NCBI RefSeq assembly: GCF_002027705.1
Contig: NZ_MBTG01000010.1
Coordinates: forward strand, 1 to 64,000
Reading direction: 5' to 3'
Length of the DNA: 64,000 nucleotides
DNA from: Paenibacillus ferrarius
GTDB lineage: Bacteria > Bacillota > Bacilli > Paenibacillales > NBRC-103111
Shown: in pieces, positions 1 to 9,265 of the stretch
How the letters are laid out: each line of letters starts with the position of its first letter
Position numbering within the stretch: the stretch's first letter is position 1
The notes under the pieces: generated by a model
What the model saw: the letters and a program-made list of their open reading frames with translations, nothing else
What the model was told of the DNA's origin: nothing
Databases searched by the model: none
Translations under genes and position numbers: made by a program

Positions 1-18
1 CAATGTCATTAAGTTAAG
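1..18 (+). repeat. Left terminal inverted repeat of the IS
   Basis: CAATGTCATTAAGTTAAG matches the reverse complement of 1630-1647 at 17 of 18 positions. Confidence 0.85.
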
Positions 19-40
19 GCGCAGGGTTAAAATCAAAAAA

Positions 41-78
41 AGAGCAGGTTATCTGAAAAGATAGCCCGCTCTTTTTTT
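41..78 (+). terminator. Hairpin terminator inside the left IS end
   Basis: AGAGCAGG and CCCGCTCT arms flank an inner TATC/GATA stem and are followed by a run of T. It lies between the IS end and the transposase start, so it would stop incoming transcription. Confidence 0.7.
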
Positions 79-158
79 GCATGAAAAAGAAAAAAAGAAC
101 TTGACAAGCAGTTGAAAGTGTGTGGCGAAGCCCCTTGAAAAACGAGGAGGTTACGCCA

Positions 159-1481
159 ATGAATGAGTACGCGAATTCGCTAAAAGAAACGCTGACATCT
201 CTCATACGAGAAATGTCAGCGCTACCCGCACCATATGTCAAAAACCCCGAAAGAGATTTTACCCGAAAGAAAAAGCTGCCCTTTGAAACGGTTATGCAAC
301 TCCTGATCTCGATGGGCGGTAACAGCATCTATAAGGAACTCTTGGAGTCGCAGGGCTATGATGTAAACACCGCAACCACTTCTGCTTTTGTTCAGCAGAG
401 GAATAAAATCCTGCCGTCTGCTGTGGAATTCCTGTTTCACGAATTTACTCAATCGCATACGGATATCAAAGACTACCACGGGTATCGATTACTTGCGATT
501 GACGGTTCGGATTTACATATCGCAACGGACCCTGCCAACACGGACACCTATTTTCAAAGTCAACCGAACACGAAAGGCTACAACCTTTTGCATTTGAACG
601 CAGCCTATGACCTCTGCAACAGACTTTACGTGGATGCCATTGTTCAGCCGCGAAGATTGAGTAGCGAGGGAAGAGCACTTGCAGCTATGGTTGATCGTTC
701 CCCCATCAAAGGTAAAATCATTGTTATTTCCGATCGAGGCTATGAAAGTTACAACAATTTCGCGCATATTGAGCGCAAAGGATGGAACTACGTCATACGG
801 GTAAAGGATTTGGATTCCAATGGTATTCTTTCGGGCTTGCGTTTGCCCTCTAGCGGTTCGTTTGATATTGAAGTTCATCTGACACTCACAAAAAAACAAA
901 CCAAAGAGGTCAAGGCTCATCCCGAGATTTACAAGTTCATCCCTTCCAAGTCAACATTTGATTTTTTGGATTTGCATGAAAACTTGTATTACCCGATTTC
1001 CTTTCGGGTTGTTCGTTTCGTCCTGCCAAGTGGCGCCTATGAAACTGTCATCACGAATCTTTCTGCCGCAGATTTCCCACCCGATGAACTGGAGTCCATT
1101 TATAACATGCGATGGGGCATTGAAACCTCTTTCAGAGCGTTGAAATACACCGTCGGATTGACGAGTTTTCACGCAAAGAAACAAGAGTCCATCATCCAAG
1201 AGATTTTCGCAAGAATGATCATGTACAATTTCGCTGAAATGATGACCTCACACGTCGTCATTTCCCAAATGGATAAACGGCACCACTACCAAGTCAACTT
1301 CACGGTTGCCGTTCACGTTTGTAGATATTTCCTGCGTTCAAAAGATGATGAACCCCCGCCCGATGTTGAAGCGTTGATTCACAAAAACATTTTGCCGATT
1401 CGACCCATCCGCCCAGGACAGCAGAATACGCGCAAAATCCGCTATAAATCAGCTGTTAGCTTCGTCTACAGAGTAGCATAA
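159..1481 (+). CDS. IS4-family DDE transposase
   Basis: This 440-residue transposase of the IS element has the DDE core of the IS4 family: Asp115 in LLAIDGSD, Asp192 in VISDRGYES, and Glu322 in YNMRWGIETSFRALK, the last being the Y-R-E-K signature typical of IS4 enzymes. The start at 159 is chosen because GAGGAGG lies 8 bases upstream; an in-frame GTG at 120 has no such site. The reading frame is intact and the element has both ends, so it may still be mobile. A TTGACA hexamer at 101-106 could be a -35 element, but no good -10 follows. Confidence 0.93.
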   Translation: MNEYANSLKETLTSLIREMSALPAPYVKNPERDFTRKKKLPFETVMQLLISMGGNSIYKELLESQGYDVNTATTSAFVQQRNKILPSAVEFLFHEFTQSHTDIKDYHGYRLLAIDGSDLHIATDPANTDTYFQSQPNTKGYNLLHLNAAYDLCNRLYVDAIVQPRRLSSEGRALAAMVDRSPIKGKIIVISDRGYESYNNFAHIERKGWNYVIRVKDLDSNGILSGLRLPSSGSFDIEVHLTLTKKQTKEVKAHPEIYKFIPSKSTFDFLDLHENLYYPISFRVVRFVLPSGAYETVITNLSAADFPPDELESIYNMRWGIETSFRALKYTVGLTSFHAKKQESIIQEIFARMIMYNFAEMMTSHVVISQMDKRHHYQVNFTVAVHVCRYFLRSKDDEPPPDVEALIHKNILPIRPIRPGQQNTRKIRYKSAVSFVYRVA

Positions 1482-1563
1482 ATCGTTTAACAAGACCATT
1501 TTTTTAGCGGATATTCCATCCGTTTGTTTGCTGTGCGCTTTTTTCCTTGTTTGCATAAAAAAC

Positions 1564-1595
1564 AAACGGCACAGGGATTTTTCCCATGCCGTTTT
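1564..1595 (+). terminator. Hairpin after the transposase
   Basis: AAACGGCA and TGCCGTTT arms with an inner GGGA/TCCC stem, followed by TTTTC. The left arm could instead pair with CCGTTTGTTT at 1520-1529. Confidence 0.6.
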
Positions 1596-1629
1596 CGGAT
1601 TCATCTTTATTCCGTATTTTGTCTTTGAA

Positions 1630-1647
1630 CTTATCTTAATGACATTG
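1630..1647 (-). repeat. Right terminal inverted repeat of the IS
   Basis: Read on the minus strand it is CAATGTCATTAAGATAAG, 17 of 18 bases identical to the left end. Confidence 0.85.
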
Positions 1648-1761
1648 AGCAGACGGCTCCTTCTTTTTTTATATTAAACGTAAAGCGATCATTGCAAAAG
1701 GGTACAAAATAAATAGTGTTCATAGTCGGAATCGTACAAACGGGAAGTCGAAAACGGAGTA

Positions 1762-1788
1762 GTGACGGTTCCGCCTAATTCCTATAAT
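1762..1788 (+). promoter_or_regulatory. Candidate promoter of the permease-sulfatase operon
   Basis: A perfect TATAAT lies at 1783-1788 with GTGACG at 1762-1767 as a weak -35. Two A-rich half-sites upstream (GTACAAA 1734-1740 and GTCGAAA 1747-1753) resemble activator sites often found before YesN-regulated sugar operons. The stretch 1648-1834 otherwise holds no gene; the IS inserted before it leaves this promoter intact. Confidence 0.45.
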
Positions 1789-1834
1789 GAAAGTGTAAGC
1801 AACCAATAGATGCCATGAAGTGGAGGAAGTGTGC

Positions 1835-2785
1835 ATGATGACACAGCAAATAACGAATAAATCCTCAACCAGTAAAAGGACGAGTAGATGGAAAAACTAT
1901 TTTCCGCTTTACCTTTTGATGATTCCGGGCGTGCTTTATTTGCTCATTAACAATTATGTCCCGATGTTTGGTGTTATTATCGCGTTTAAAGATATCAATT
2001 ATCAGGCAGGCATTCTCGGCAGCGATTGGATCGGTTTTAAAAATTTTGAATACTTGTTCAAAACGAAAGATGCCTTAATTATTACGCGTAATACGATTCT
2101 GTACAATTCGCTTTTTATCGTTGTACACACGGTAATTGCCATTTTTGTTGCCGTTTTGCTGAATGAAGTGAAGAAGAAGATATTATCCCGATTTTATCAA
2201 AGTGTCATTTTACTCCCTTATTTGATTTCAATGGTCATTGTCAGCTATCTCGTCTACTCCATGTTAAGTGTCGAATCAGGCTTGATGAACAAAGCCATCC
2301 TTCCACTGTTCGGCATTGACAGCATTTCTTGGTATTCAGAAGCAAAGTACTGGCCGTACATTCTGACACTGGTGCATATCTGGAAAGGTGTTGGATTTCT
2401 ATGTGTGGTTTACTTGGCATCGATCATCAGCATCGACACGGAGTATTACGAGGCAGCGACATTGGACGGCGCTTCAAGATGGTATCAGATTCGCTCCATT
2501 ACCATTCCTTTAATCATGCCTGTCATTATTATGATGACCTTGCTGGCGATCGGGCGTATTTTTTATTCGGATTTCGGCTTGTTTTATCAAGTGCCAATGG
2601 ATTCAGGCGCGTTGTCCAAAACGACAAATGTCATTGACACCTACGTGTATAGAGGTCTGATGAACCTTGGGGATATCGGAATGTCATCGGCAGCCGGTGT
2701 GTACCAATCGCTTGTCGGATTCGTGCTGGTTATCGTATCCAACTATGCGGTGCGCAAATTCAGCAAAGATAATGCCTTATTCTAG
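1835..2785 (+). CDS. Sugar ABC transporter permease, LplB-like
   Basis: This membrane subunit of a binding-protein-dependent oligosaccharide importer has about six predicted membrane segments. It also carries the EAA loop near residues 195-235 (EYYEAATLDGASRWYQIRSITIPLIMPV), where the ATPase docks. The opening LMIPGVLYLLINNYVPMFGVIIAFKDIN is typical of the LplB group found with polysaccharide operons in Bacillales. ATG 1835 is preferred because GGAGG sits 8 bases before it; GTG 1820 overlaps that site. It is followed 15 bases later by a second permease, then by two sulfatases. No binding lipoprotein or ATPase is nearby; in this group a shared MsmX-type ATPase is usually encoded elsewhere. Confidence 0.9.
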   Translation: MMTQQITNKSSTSKRTSRWKNYFPLYLLMIPGVLYLLINNYVPMFGVIIAFKDINYQAGILGSDWIGFKNFEYLFKTKDALIITRNTILYNSLFIVVHTVIAIFVAVLLNEVKKKILSRFYQSVILLPYLISMVIVSYLVYSMLSVESGLMNKAILPLFGIDSISWYSEAKYWPYILTLVHIWKGVGFLCVVYLASIISIDTEYYEAATLDGASRWYQIRSITIPLIMPVIIMMTLLAIGRIFYSDFGLFYQVPMDSGALSKTTNVIDTYVYRGLMNLGDIGMSSAAGVYQSLVGFVLVIVSNYAVRKFSKDNALF

Positions 2786-2800
2786 AGGGGGAAAAAATTC

Positions 2801-3688
2801 ATGGCACAAGATAGTAAAGCGCTGCAGTGGACAGCTCATATCGTTCTGATTGCATTATCGGCTGTAAGCCTGCTGCCTTTTTTACTGCTTATTATGTCCT
2901 CCATTTCAAGTGAGACAAGCATTCTTCAACATGGATACTCTCTTTTTCCGCAAGAATATAGTTCCAAAGCGTATGTCTATTTATTGGATCACTGGCAAGA
3001 GTTGGGTCGCGCGTATGGGATTACCGTTTTCATCACGGTAGTGGGTACCGCTGCCAGCTTGGCCATTACGTCCATGCTGGCGTATCCGATTTCTCGTCAA
3101 GATTTGCCATGGAAGAAATTTTGGGCATTTTTTGTTTTCTTTACACTATTATTCAATGGCGGCCTTGTCCCTACGTACTTGATTTATACGCAAGTTTTAC
3201 ATATGAAAAATACGATTTGGGCGCTGCTTATTCCTGGACTGCTCATGAACGGATTTAACGTCCTGCTCGTCCGCACCTTCTTCATGACTTCCATTCCGCC
3301 AGCGCTTATCGAAGCGGCCAAAATCGATGGGGCGGGTGAAATCAAAACGTTCTACAAAATCGTCCTCCCGCTATCGCTTCCAATTATGGCAACCATCGGT
3401 CTTTTCGAGGCTATCTTGTACTGGAATGATTGGTTTAATGGCATGACCTATGTGACCAACCCGAAACTGTTTAGCATTCAAAATATTTTGAATCGGCTCA
3501 TCCAAGATGTCCAATTCTTGAGCAGCAACTCCGACGTGGCTTCGGGTGCTGGAGCGAAGGCTGCTGAGCTTCCAAGCACATCGGTAAGAATGGCGATTGC
3601 TGTCGTTGGTGTACTTCCGATCCTGGTGGCTTATCCGTTCTTCCAGAAGTATTTCGTCAAAGGAATTACAATTGGTTCTGTAAAATAG
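2801..3688 (+). CDS. Sugar ABC transporter permease, YtcP-like
   Basis: The second membrane subunit of the importer has 295 residues and six predicted membrane segments. The EAA motif is ALIEAAKIDGAGEIKTFYKIVLPLSLP at about residues 168-194. The C-terminal part (QKYFVKGITIGSVKG-like ending) is characteristic of the YtcP/AraQ group that pairs with LplB-type permeases. A GAGGGGG ribosome site lies about 9 bases before ATG. It shares an operon with the permease before it (15-base gap) and the sulfatase after it (25-base gap), so the imported sugar is probably the product of the two sulfatases or their partners. Confidence 0.9.
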   Translation: MAQDSKALQWTAHIVLIALSAVSLLPFLLLIMSSISSETSILQHGYSLFPQEYSSKAYVYLLDHWQELGRAYGITVFITVVGTAASLAITSMLAYPISRQDLPWKKFWAFFVFFTLLFNGGLVPTYLIYTQVLHMKNTIWALLIPGLLMNGFNVLLVRTFFMTSIPPALIEAAKIDGAGEIKTFYKIVLPLSLPIMATIGLFEAILYWNDWFNGMTYVTNPKLFSIQNILNRLIQDVQFLSSNSDVASGAGAKAAELPSTSVRMAIAVVGVLPILVAYPFFQKYFVKGITIGSVK

Positions 3689-3713
3689 AGAGAAATGACA
3701 GGAGGATGAGGTT

Positions 3714-5474
3714 ATGAGAGCAGTGATGCTCATGTTCGATTCTTTAAATAAACATATACTGCCGAATTACGGCTGCAATTGGATTCACGCTCCCCATTTT
3801 CAACGTCTATCTGAGCGGACGATGACATTCGACAAATGCTACGCCGGCAGTTTGCCCTGCGTGCCATCACGGCGTGAGCTGCATACAGGACGTTACAACT
3901 TTTTGCATCGAAGCTGGGGGCCGCTTGAGCCATTTGACGATTCGATGATCGATTTACTTCGGAAAAGCGGTGTGTATACGCATTTAACGACCGATCATAC
4001 TCATTATTTCGAGGACGGGGGAGCTACGTATCACACAAGGTACAATTCGTGGGAATATGCCCGCGGTCAAGAGGGAGATCCGTGGAAAGGAAATGTCGAG
4101 GATCCACACATTCCGGAAAGCTTGAGCGGTCCTAAGCAGGGCGATTTATGGAGGCAGGATTGGGTGAATCGGCAGTATTTGGATAGCGAAGAGAAGATGC
4201 CGCTAGCGGTAACGGTCAATCGGGGGATTGAATTCATCGAGAAAAACCGCGATCAAGACCGCTGGTTTTTGCAAATCGAAGCTTTCGATCCGCATGAGCC
4301 TTTTTTTACCCAGCCTAAATATAAGGATTTGTATCCTCATGCTTATCAAGGCAAACATTACGATTGGCCGGATTATTCGAAAGTTACGCAGCAGCCGGAG
4401 GAAGTTCAGCATATGAAATATGAATATGCGGCGCTCGTCAGCATGTGTGACGAATATTTGGGTAAAGTGCTGGACGCCTTCGACCAGTACGACCTTTGGA
4501 AAGATACGCTGTTAATCGTGAATACCGATCATGGATTTTTGCTAGGTGAACATCGCTGGTGGGGCAAAAACATCCAACCTCTCTACAATGAGATCACGAA
4601 CCTCCCGCTATTTATCTGGGATCCCAGATACGATGTGCGAAGCAGGAGAACAGACGCACTCGTTCAAACGATCGATCTTCCTCCAACGCTGCTCGAGTTT
4701 TTCGAGGTAGACATTCCTGCCGATATGCAAGGCAGTTCCATCCGCCCGATTATCGAATCGAATAGTCCCATTCGTGTAGCTGCTTTATTTGGCATACATG
4801 GCGGTCACATTAATTGCACTGATGGAAGGTACGTGTATATGAGGGGACCTAAGGACATAAACAACGGCCCGCTGTATGAATACACGCTGATGCCGACGCA
4901 TATGCATCATATGTTCAATCCGAAAGAGTTTGCCGGAATGGAACTCGCCGCTCCGTTTTCGTTCACGAAAGGGTGTTCCGTGATGAGGCTCCTAGCGTCA
5001 AATTTTTTGAACCCGTACCTATACGGTGATTTATTGTTTGATCTTGAAACCAACCCGTCACAAGAGACCGTCATAGCTGATCCGGTGGTGGAGGCGACCA
5101 TGATTGGCCACATCGCAAGGCTAATGCGGGAGCATGATGCACCGGTCGAGCAGTATGCGCGTATCGGAATTCCGAAGGACGGAATGGTGACGGTAGAGGA
5201 ACTTGAACGTGAAAAAGAAACGAAGCGAAGACAAAACGAAGTAGATTTGGGGCTAAAAGAGCGATGGATCGGGAAGTCGAAAGAAGCCTTTTTCACCCTG
5301 AGCTGCCTGACGCCGAAGCCGATGCGATCAATGCTGAACGTGAAGCTGGCAACGATGGTACAGAGCAAACCATTGCCGGAAGTGAGTGAAGATGACGTTC
5401 TCCAGCTTGCTACGAGCTTGTTTGGCAATCAAGCGCCACGACTTGTCGGTTTTCTGAAAATGCTTTTGGTCTAA
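3714..5474 (+). CDS. Cys-type sulfatase
   Basis: A 586-residue enzyme of the alkaline-phosphatase-fold sulfatase family, expected to remove sulfate esters from a sugar. Cys49 in the motif CVPSRRELHTGR is the residue converted to formylglycine in Cys-type sulfatases. An N-terminal metal aspartate (MFDSLN) and Asp272-His273 in NTDHGFLLGEH complete the metal site. No signal peptide is visible, so it should act in the cytoplasm on imported sulfated oligosaccharides, which suits its place behind two permeases. AGGAGG lies 8 bases before ATG. No formylglycine-generating enzyme is encoded in the window. The C-terminal third beyond about residue 430 is not recognised. Confidence 0.9.
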   Translation: MRAVMLMFDSLNKHILPNYGCNWIHAPHFQRLSERTMTFDKCYAGSLPCVPSRRELHTGRYNFLHRSWGPLEPFDDSMIDLLRKSGVYTHLTTDHTHYFEDGGATYHTRYNSWEYARGQEGDPWKGNVEDPHIPESLSGPKQGDLWRQDWVNRQYLDSEEKMPLAVTVNRGIEFIEKNRDQDRWFLQIEAFDPHEPFFTQPKYKDLYPHAYQGKHYDWPDYSKVTQQPEEVQHMKYEYAALVSMCDEYLGKVLDAFDQYDLWKDTLLIVNTDHGFLLGEHRWWGKNIQPLYNEITNLPLFIWDPRYDVRSRRTDALVQTIDLPPTLLEFFEVDIPADMQGSSIRPIIESNSPIRVAALFGIHGGHINCTDGRYVYMRGPKDINNGPLYEYTLMPTHMHHMFNPKEFAGMELAAPFSFTKGCSVMRLLASNFLNPYLYGDLLFDLETNPSQETVIADPVVEATMIGHIARLMREHDAPVEQYARIGIPKDGMVTVEELEREKETKRRQNEVDLGLKERWIGKSKEAFFTLSCLTPKPMRSMLNVKLATMVQSKPLPEVSEDDVLQLATSLFGNQAPRLVGFLKMLLV

Positions 5475-5515
5475 GGGATGGCGGAGTGGATAAAACACAT
5501 AAAGGAGTTTGCCAG

Positions 5516-7150
5516 ATGAAGGATGAAGGACGAAAACCTAACTTCTTGTGGATTACATTGGAAGATACGAGTCCGAGAATGGGCTGCTACGGAGACCCTT
5601 TGGCGCGTACACCCCATATAGATCGCTTAGCCCAAGAGGGAACTTTGTATCGGAACGCATTCGCCACGGCAGGAGTATGTGCGCCAAGTCGATCTGCGGT
5701 CATTTCGGGAATGTACCAAACAGCGATAGGTACGCATCATATGCGAACAGCACATACGAATGTTCATACGCCTGAGCTGCCGACGCCCTATTATGCAGTC
5801 CCCCCTGCTCATGTCAAAACGATTTCCGAAATCATGCGGGCAAACGGATATTATTGTACAAACAATGCGAAAACAGATTATCAGTTTCAGCCGCCTCTAA
5901 CGGCATGGGACGAAAATGGCAAGGAAGCCCACTTCCGCAAACGGGAAGACGGTCAGCCCTTCTTCGCCGTATTTAATTATGACGCTACGCATGAAAGCGG
6001 CATGTGGCCGGCTGAATTTATGAGGCAATTCATGCCTAACTACGAAGAGAGACCGCTCATTACCAACCCGGATCAGGTTGAACTTCCACCCTACTTGCCG
6101 AATACGCCGAAATCGCGAGCAGCGCTTGCCAGACATTATGATAATCTGGCTAATGCCGACGAGTACGTAGGTCGAATTCTTCAACAGCTTGAGGAAGATG
6201 GATTGAGTGACAATACGATCGTTATGTTATGGAGCGACCACGGAGAAGGATTGCCGCGCGCCAAGCGCTGGACGTATGATGCGGGAATTCGCGTGCCGCT
6301 TATCGTCAAGTGGCCCGAAAAGGTGGAGAAGGGCCAAATCAGCGAACAACTGGTCAGTATGATCGACTTGGGACCCACGGTGCTCGCCTTGGCTGGGATA
6401 CCCGTTCCCCAGCATATCCAAGGTCAGTCGTTCATGGGAGAGCATGTCGAAAAGAGAGATTATGTATTTGCCACACGTGACCGTTATGACGAAGCGTATG
6501 ATAAGGTTCGTGCCGTAAGAGATACGCAATTCAAATACATTCGTAATGATTATCCCGACCAGCCTTACCTTCAGTGGATCCCGTTTAGTCATTTCCACCC
6601 GATATGCCAGGAGCTATGGAGGTTACAATTGGCGGGCGAATTAGAGGGCGATAAGCAAGTACTCATGCAAAATAAGCGACCTCCGGAGGAATTGTATGAC
6701 TGTTTAAACGATCCACATGAACTGAATAATTTGGCGGACGATCCATCGTACCGGACTGTACGGACTCGTTTGCGCAAAGAGCTTGACGATTGGTGCGGTA
6801 AATACGACGTTTGGGGTGATATTCCGGAGACACAAATGGTTGCGGCCATGTGGCCGAGTGGCATTCAACCGCAAACAGCTAAACCTCTCTTCATCCCGAT
6901 CAATAGCCAGTTGCCGGGTAAAGATGCGATGGATGAAGGGACCTTTAAAGAAGCGACAGCGCTCATGCTTTATTCAGCTACACAGGGTGCTTCCATTGCG
7001 TATACGACCGACGGAGATTTGAATCCACGCTGGCAGCTGTACACAGGCCCGATCATCTTAACCGCAGGTCATGCACACATTCGAGCGATTGCGGTTAGAA
7101 TTGGTTATAAGGATAGTGAGGTGGCTGAAGCTTCTTTTGTTGTTGAATGA
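5516..7150 (+). CDS. Cys-type sulfatase with chitobiase-like C-terminal domain
   Basis: This second sulfatase has 544 residues. Cys55 in GVCAPSRSAVISGMY is the formylglycine site, and Asp241-His242 in SDHGEG belong to the metal centre. The N-terminal block (LEDTSPRMGCYGD, then TAIGTHHMR) resembles N-sulfoglucosamine sulfohydrolases, so a sulfamidase on glucosamine is a reasonable guess. About 60 C-terminal residues (TALMLYSATQGASIAYTTDGD onward) resemble the CHB_HEX_C beta-sandwich found after chitobiases. ATG 5516 is chosen for AAAGGAG 7 bases upstream rather than GTG 5486. No signal peptide. It lies 41 bases after the first sulfatase in the same operon. Confidence 0.88.
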   Translation: MKDEGRKPNFLWITLEDTSPRMGCYGDPLARTPHIDRLAQEGTLYRNAFATAGVCAPSRSAVISGMYQTAIGTHHMRTAHTNVHTPELPTPYYAVPPAHVKTISEIMRANGYYCTNNAKTDYQFQPPLTAWDENGKEAHFRKREDGQPFFAVFNYDATHESGMWPAEFMRQFMPNYEERPLITNPDQVELPPYLPNTPKSRAALARHYDNLANADEYVGRILQQLEEDGLSDNTIVMLWSDHGEGLPRAKRWTYDAGIRVPLIVKWPEKVEKGQISEQLVSMIDLGPTVLALAGIPVPQHIQGQSFMGEHVEKRDYVFATRDRYDEAYDKVRAVRDTQFKYIRNDYPDQPYLQWIPFSHFHPICQELWRLQLAGELEGDKQVLMQNKRPPEELYDCLNDPHELNNLADDPSYRTVRTRLRKELDDWCGKYDVWGDIPETQMVAAMWPSGIQPQTAKPLFIPINSQLPGKDAMDEGTFKEATALMLYSATQGASIAYTTDGDLNPRWQLYTGPIILTAGHAHIRAIAVRIGYKDSEVAEASFVVE

Positions 7151-7180
7151 GGTAAGACGAATCATATATTCCATCCATGA

Positions 7181-7223
7181 TGTGATATATTTCACATGAA
7201 AATTGAGCCCGATCCTCTACACT
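7181..7223 (+). promoter_or_regulatory. Fnr-type activated promoter of the formate/nitrite channel
   Basis: TGTGATATATTTCACA at 7181-7196 is a perfect TGTGA-N6-TCACA Fnr box. A TACACT -10 lies at 7218-7223. The box centre is 32 bases from the -10 centre, which places it at about -41.5, the class II activator position. There is no recognisable -35, as expected for an activated promoter. Confidence 0.75.
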
Positions 7224-7253
7224 AAAGGAAAAGAGTTTGCTGGAGGTGTGGGT

Positions 7254-8030
7254 ATGGGGATCGCCAAGCCGGAACAGATTTGGGAACGAGCGATGGAAGC
7301 GGGAGAGAAAAAGGTCCATTTACCTTTATACGGACAACTTGTATTAGGTTTTGCGGGTGGTGCTTATATCTCTCTTGGATTTCTATTGTACATTAGAGTT
7401 AGTGCTGCCGTTCCTGCTCCCTGGAGTGATTTTGGCAATTTTATAGGGGCCTGCGTGTTTCCGCTTGGTCTTATTCTAACATTGCTTGCAGGAGGGGAGC
7501 TGCTGACAGGGAATATGATGGCTGTCCCCGTGGCGTTCATTTCACGGCGAGTCAAGTTGCTTGACGTCTTTTGCAACTGGGCGGTTATCACAGTTGGCAA
7601 TATGCTTGGGGCGATGTTCATTGCTTATGCGTTTGGACATCTAGCTGGGTTAACTGAGCATGGTGTTTATTTAGCTAAATTAGTGAAAATCGCCCATGCC
7701 AAGATGGATGAGCCTTTTATCATAGCACTGCTATCGGGTATAGGCTGCAACTGGTTAGTTGGACTTGCCGTGTGGTTATCATATGGGGCTGAGGATAGTG
7801 GAGGCAAGATGTGGGGGATATGGTTTCCCACAATGGCTTTTGTAGCGATTGGATTTCAGCATGTAGTGGCGAATATGTTCGTCATTCCAGCAGCTATTTT
7901 TGCCGGTCAAGCTACGTGGATGGAATATCTGCACAATTTTGTCCCTGTATATATTGGAAATTCAATCGGGGGTGCTGTGTTCGTAGCGGGAATGTATGGT
8001 TTGGTTTATCGGAATCGCTTGAACCCTTGA
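7254..8030 (+). CDS. Formate/nitrite transporter family channel
   Basis: A 258-residue member of the FNT family (FocA/NirC/YrhG), a pentameric channel for formate, nitrite or related small anions in the cytoplasmic membrane. Six membrane segments are apparent. FNT signatures are seen in GFAGGAYISLGFLLY near residue 30, GGELLTGNMMAVPVA near 82 and GFQHVVANMFVIPAA near 200. ATG 7254 follows TGGAGGTG; the earlier in-frame start at 7203 lies within the promoter region. The perfect Fnr box upstream indicates induction under oxygen limitation. Formate versus nitrite cannot be decided from sequence alone. Confidence 0.92.
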   Translation: MGIAKPEQIWERAMEAGEKKVHLPLYGQLVLGFAGGAYISLGFLLYIRVSAAVPAPWSDFGNFIGACVFPLGLILTLLAGGELLTGNMMAVPVAFISRRVKLLDVFCNWAVITVGNMLGAMFIAYAFGHLAGLTEHGVYLAKLVKIAHAKMDEPFIIALLSGIGCNWLVGLAVWLSYGAEDSGGKMWGIWFPTMAFVAIGFQHVVANMFVIPAAIFAGQATWMEYLHNFVPVYIGNSIGGAVFVAGMYGLVYRNRLNP

Positions 8031-8046
8031 AAGCATGAAATACTAT

Positions 8047-8094
8047 AAAATAACCAGCAGCGCAGGAGGAAGCTCCAGCACTACTGGTTATTTT
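8047..8094. terminator. Bidirectional terminator between convergent genes
   Basis: AAAATAACCAG and CTGGTTATTTT arms enclose a GC-rich loop. The A/T-rich flanks give a T tail on either strand, serving both the channel gene and the acyltransferase gene. Confidence 0.75.
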
Positions 8095-8123
8095 GGCATA
8101 TAGGAGTTCCGTTGTTCGATCTT

Positions 8124-9140
8124 TTATATTTGATGCTTGTCGGTTATCCAGCGTTTCCAGAAAGTTAGGTTAGGTTCAATAAGTGGTTTGCATAGACGGC
8201 GTACCCATCCTTGCAACAGCAACCAAGTCATCGCGGGGGCAAGCAGTAAGACCAGAGCTATCTGTACGGCAGTATGAACGTAGGTGAAGAGCCCCATAGA
8301 AATGGCTGTTTTCGTTATGAGCGCGTGCAGTAAAAACACATAGACCGTATGTTTGCCCCATTCAGTGAGCAGGGATGGAGTCCGTGGTACGAAACGCAAG
8401 AAGCAGCAAGAGGCGACTATTTCCAACAGATAGATGCCCAAACGATACCCACCGGTATACCAATGAATGGAAGCCAGCTCAATATAAGTAAAACTGCTGT
8501 ATAACCATTTGGGATCAAGCAACATGACGTGCAGCAAGAACAGAATACTCAACAGGAGCATGGCACTAACGTATTTATTCATCCGAAAGATCGTTTTAAG
8601 GATTCTATCCCATTGAAGATAGTAACCAGCTAAGAAGAAAGGGAAGAAAACGATCGTTCTAGAGAAGCTAAGCATTGTTCCGCTAAAAGGAGCATAACCG
8701 ACGAGCAGGCCAAGAATAATCGAAATCCCAAGTGGATGCTTCATTTTGCTGAAGAGCAGAAGGAGCAGTCGCCAACAAAAGTGGCTGAATAAAAACCACA
8801 ACAAGGAATACGGAATAAAAAAGGAATAGCGGACACTCGGCGCGTGGAAAGCCAGAGCATCCAGCAGGGAGTAGAGGCTTTGAAAGATAAGGTAATGATA
8901 GAAAATTAATTGCAGGCTTTGAATACCGGAGACGTCAAGCTTGAAATTTCGGGAGAAATATCCGGTAACCATGACAAACATCGGGATATGAAAGGTGTAA
9001 ATCCCCAGATACAAGACATGCAATGCTGCATTTTGTTGAACAAGAGGCTCTATGCAATTGGCAATGACCACAAACAAAATGAGGAGAAACTTAGTGTTTA
9101 ACATGAACGTATTCGTAGCTGTTTTGTCTTCTTTATCCAC
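8124..9140 (-). CDS. Acyltransferase family 3 membrane protein
   Basis: A polytopic membrane protein of about 338 residues with around ten hydrophobic segments, resembling acyltransferase-3 (OafA/YkrP/OpgC-like) proteins that O-acylate surface glycans. The opening TKFLLILFVVIANCIEPLVQQN followed by FHIPMFVMVTGYF fits the usual first two segments with the family His. GTG 9140 is preferred because GGAGG lies 8 bases before it; ATG 9146 would be only two bases from the site and ATG 9155 overlaps it. A near-perfect Fnr box upstream at the class II distance suggests anaerobic induction. The acyl acceptor is unknown. Confidence 0.8.
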   Translation of the reverse strand: MDKEDKTATNTFMLNTKFLLILFVVIANCIEPLVQQNAALHVLYLGIYTFHIPMFVMVTGYFSRNFKLDVSGIQSLQLIFYHYLIFQSLYSLLDALAFHAPSVRYSFFIPYSLLWFLFSHFCWRLLLLLFSKMKHPLGISIILGLLVGYAPFSGTMLSFSRTIVFFPFFLAGYYLQWDRILKTIFRMNKYVSAMLLLSILFLLHVMLLDPKWLYSSFTYIELASIHWYTGGYRLGIYLLEIVASCCFLRFVPRTPSLLTEWGKHTVYVFLLHALITKTAISMGLFTYVHTAVQIALVLLLAPAMTWLLLQGWVRRLCKPLIEPNLTFWKRWITDKHQI

Positions 9141-9179
9141 AATCATTACCTCCATGAGGGTAGCAATTTCTTCTTCTTT

Positions 9180-9222
9180 AATGTAAACCTGGCCTCATGA
9201 AGTTGCTGTGATGTAAGTCACG
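9180..9222 (-). promoter_or_regulatory. Fnr-type promoter of the acyltransferase gene
   Basis: TGTGATGTAAGTCACG at 9207-9222 matches TGTGA-N6-TCACA with one mismatch. On the minus strand a TACATT -10 lies at 9185-9180, again 32 bases from the box centre. Confidence 0.62.
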
Positions 9223-9265
9223 AAACAGAAAAGAACGCAGGTTCCATGGCGCTTTTCGTACAAGC

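Larger units (their letters stand above)
1..1647 (+). mobile_element. IS4-family insertion sequence, complete
   Basis: The element runs between near-perfect inverted ends: CAATGTCATTAAGTTAAG at 1-18 and its complement with one mismatch at 1630-1647. It holds one transposase gene, a hairpin terminator just inside the left end and another after the transposase, as is common in elements that shield themselves from outside transcription. The length of about 1.65 kb fits the IS4 family. The left flank lies outside the window, so a target-site duplication cannot be checked and the left end could extend by a base or two. It sits directly upstream of the permease operon at 1835. Confidence 0.88.

Noticed and set aside
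1762..1788. GYGTAAA-type promoter before the permease operon
   Set aside because: A-rich half-sites are present, but their distance to TATAAT is 36 rather than 28-29, so it was not counted with the other three.
4907..5428. Minus-strand Ser-rich ORF of 173 codons
   Set aside because: It is antisense to the first sulfatase; the Ser/Ile-rich composition is typical of a shadow frame.
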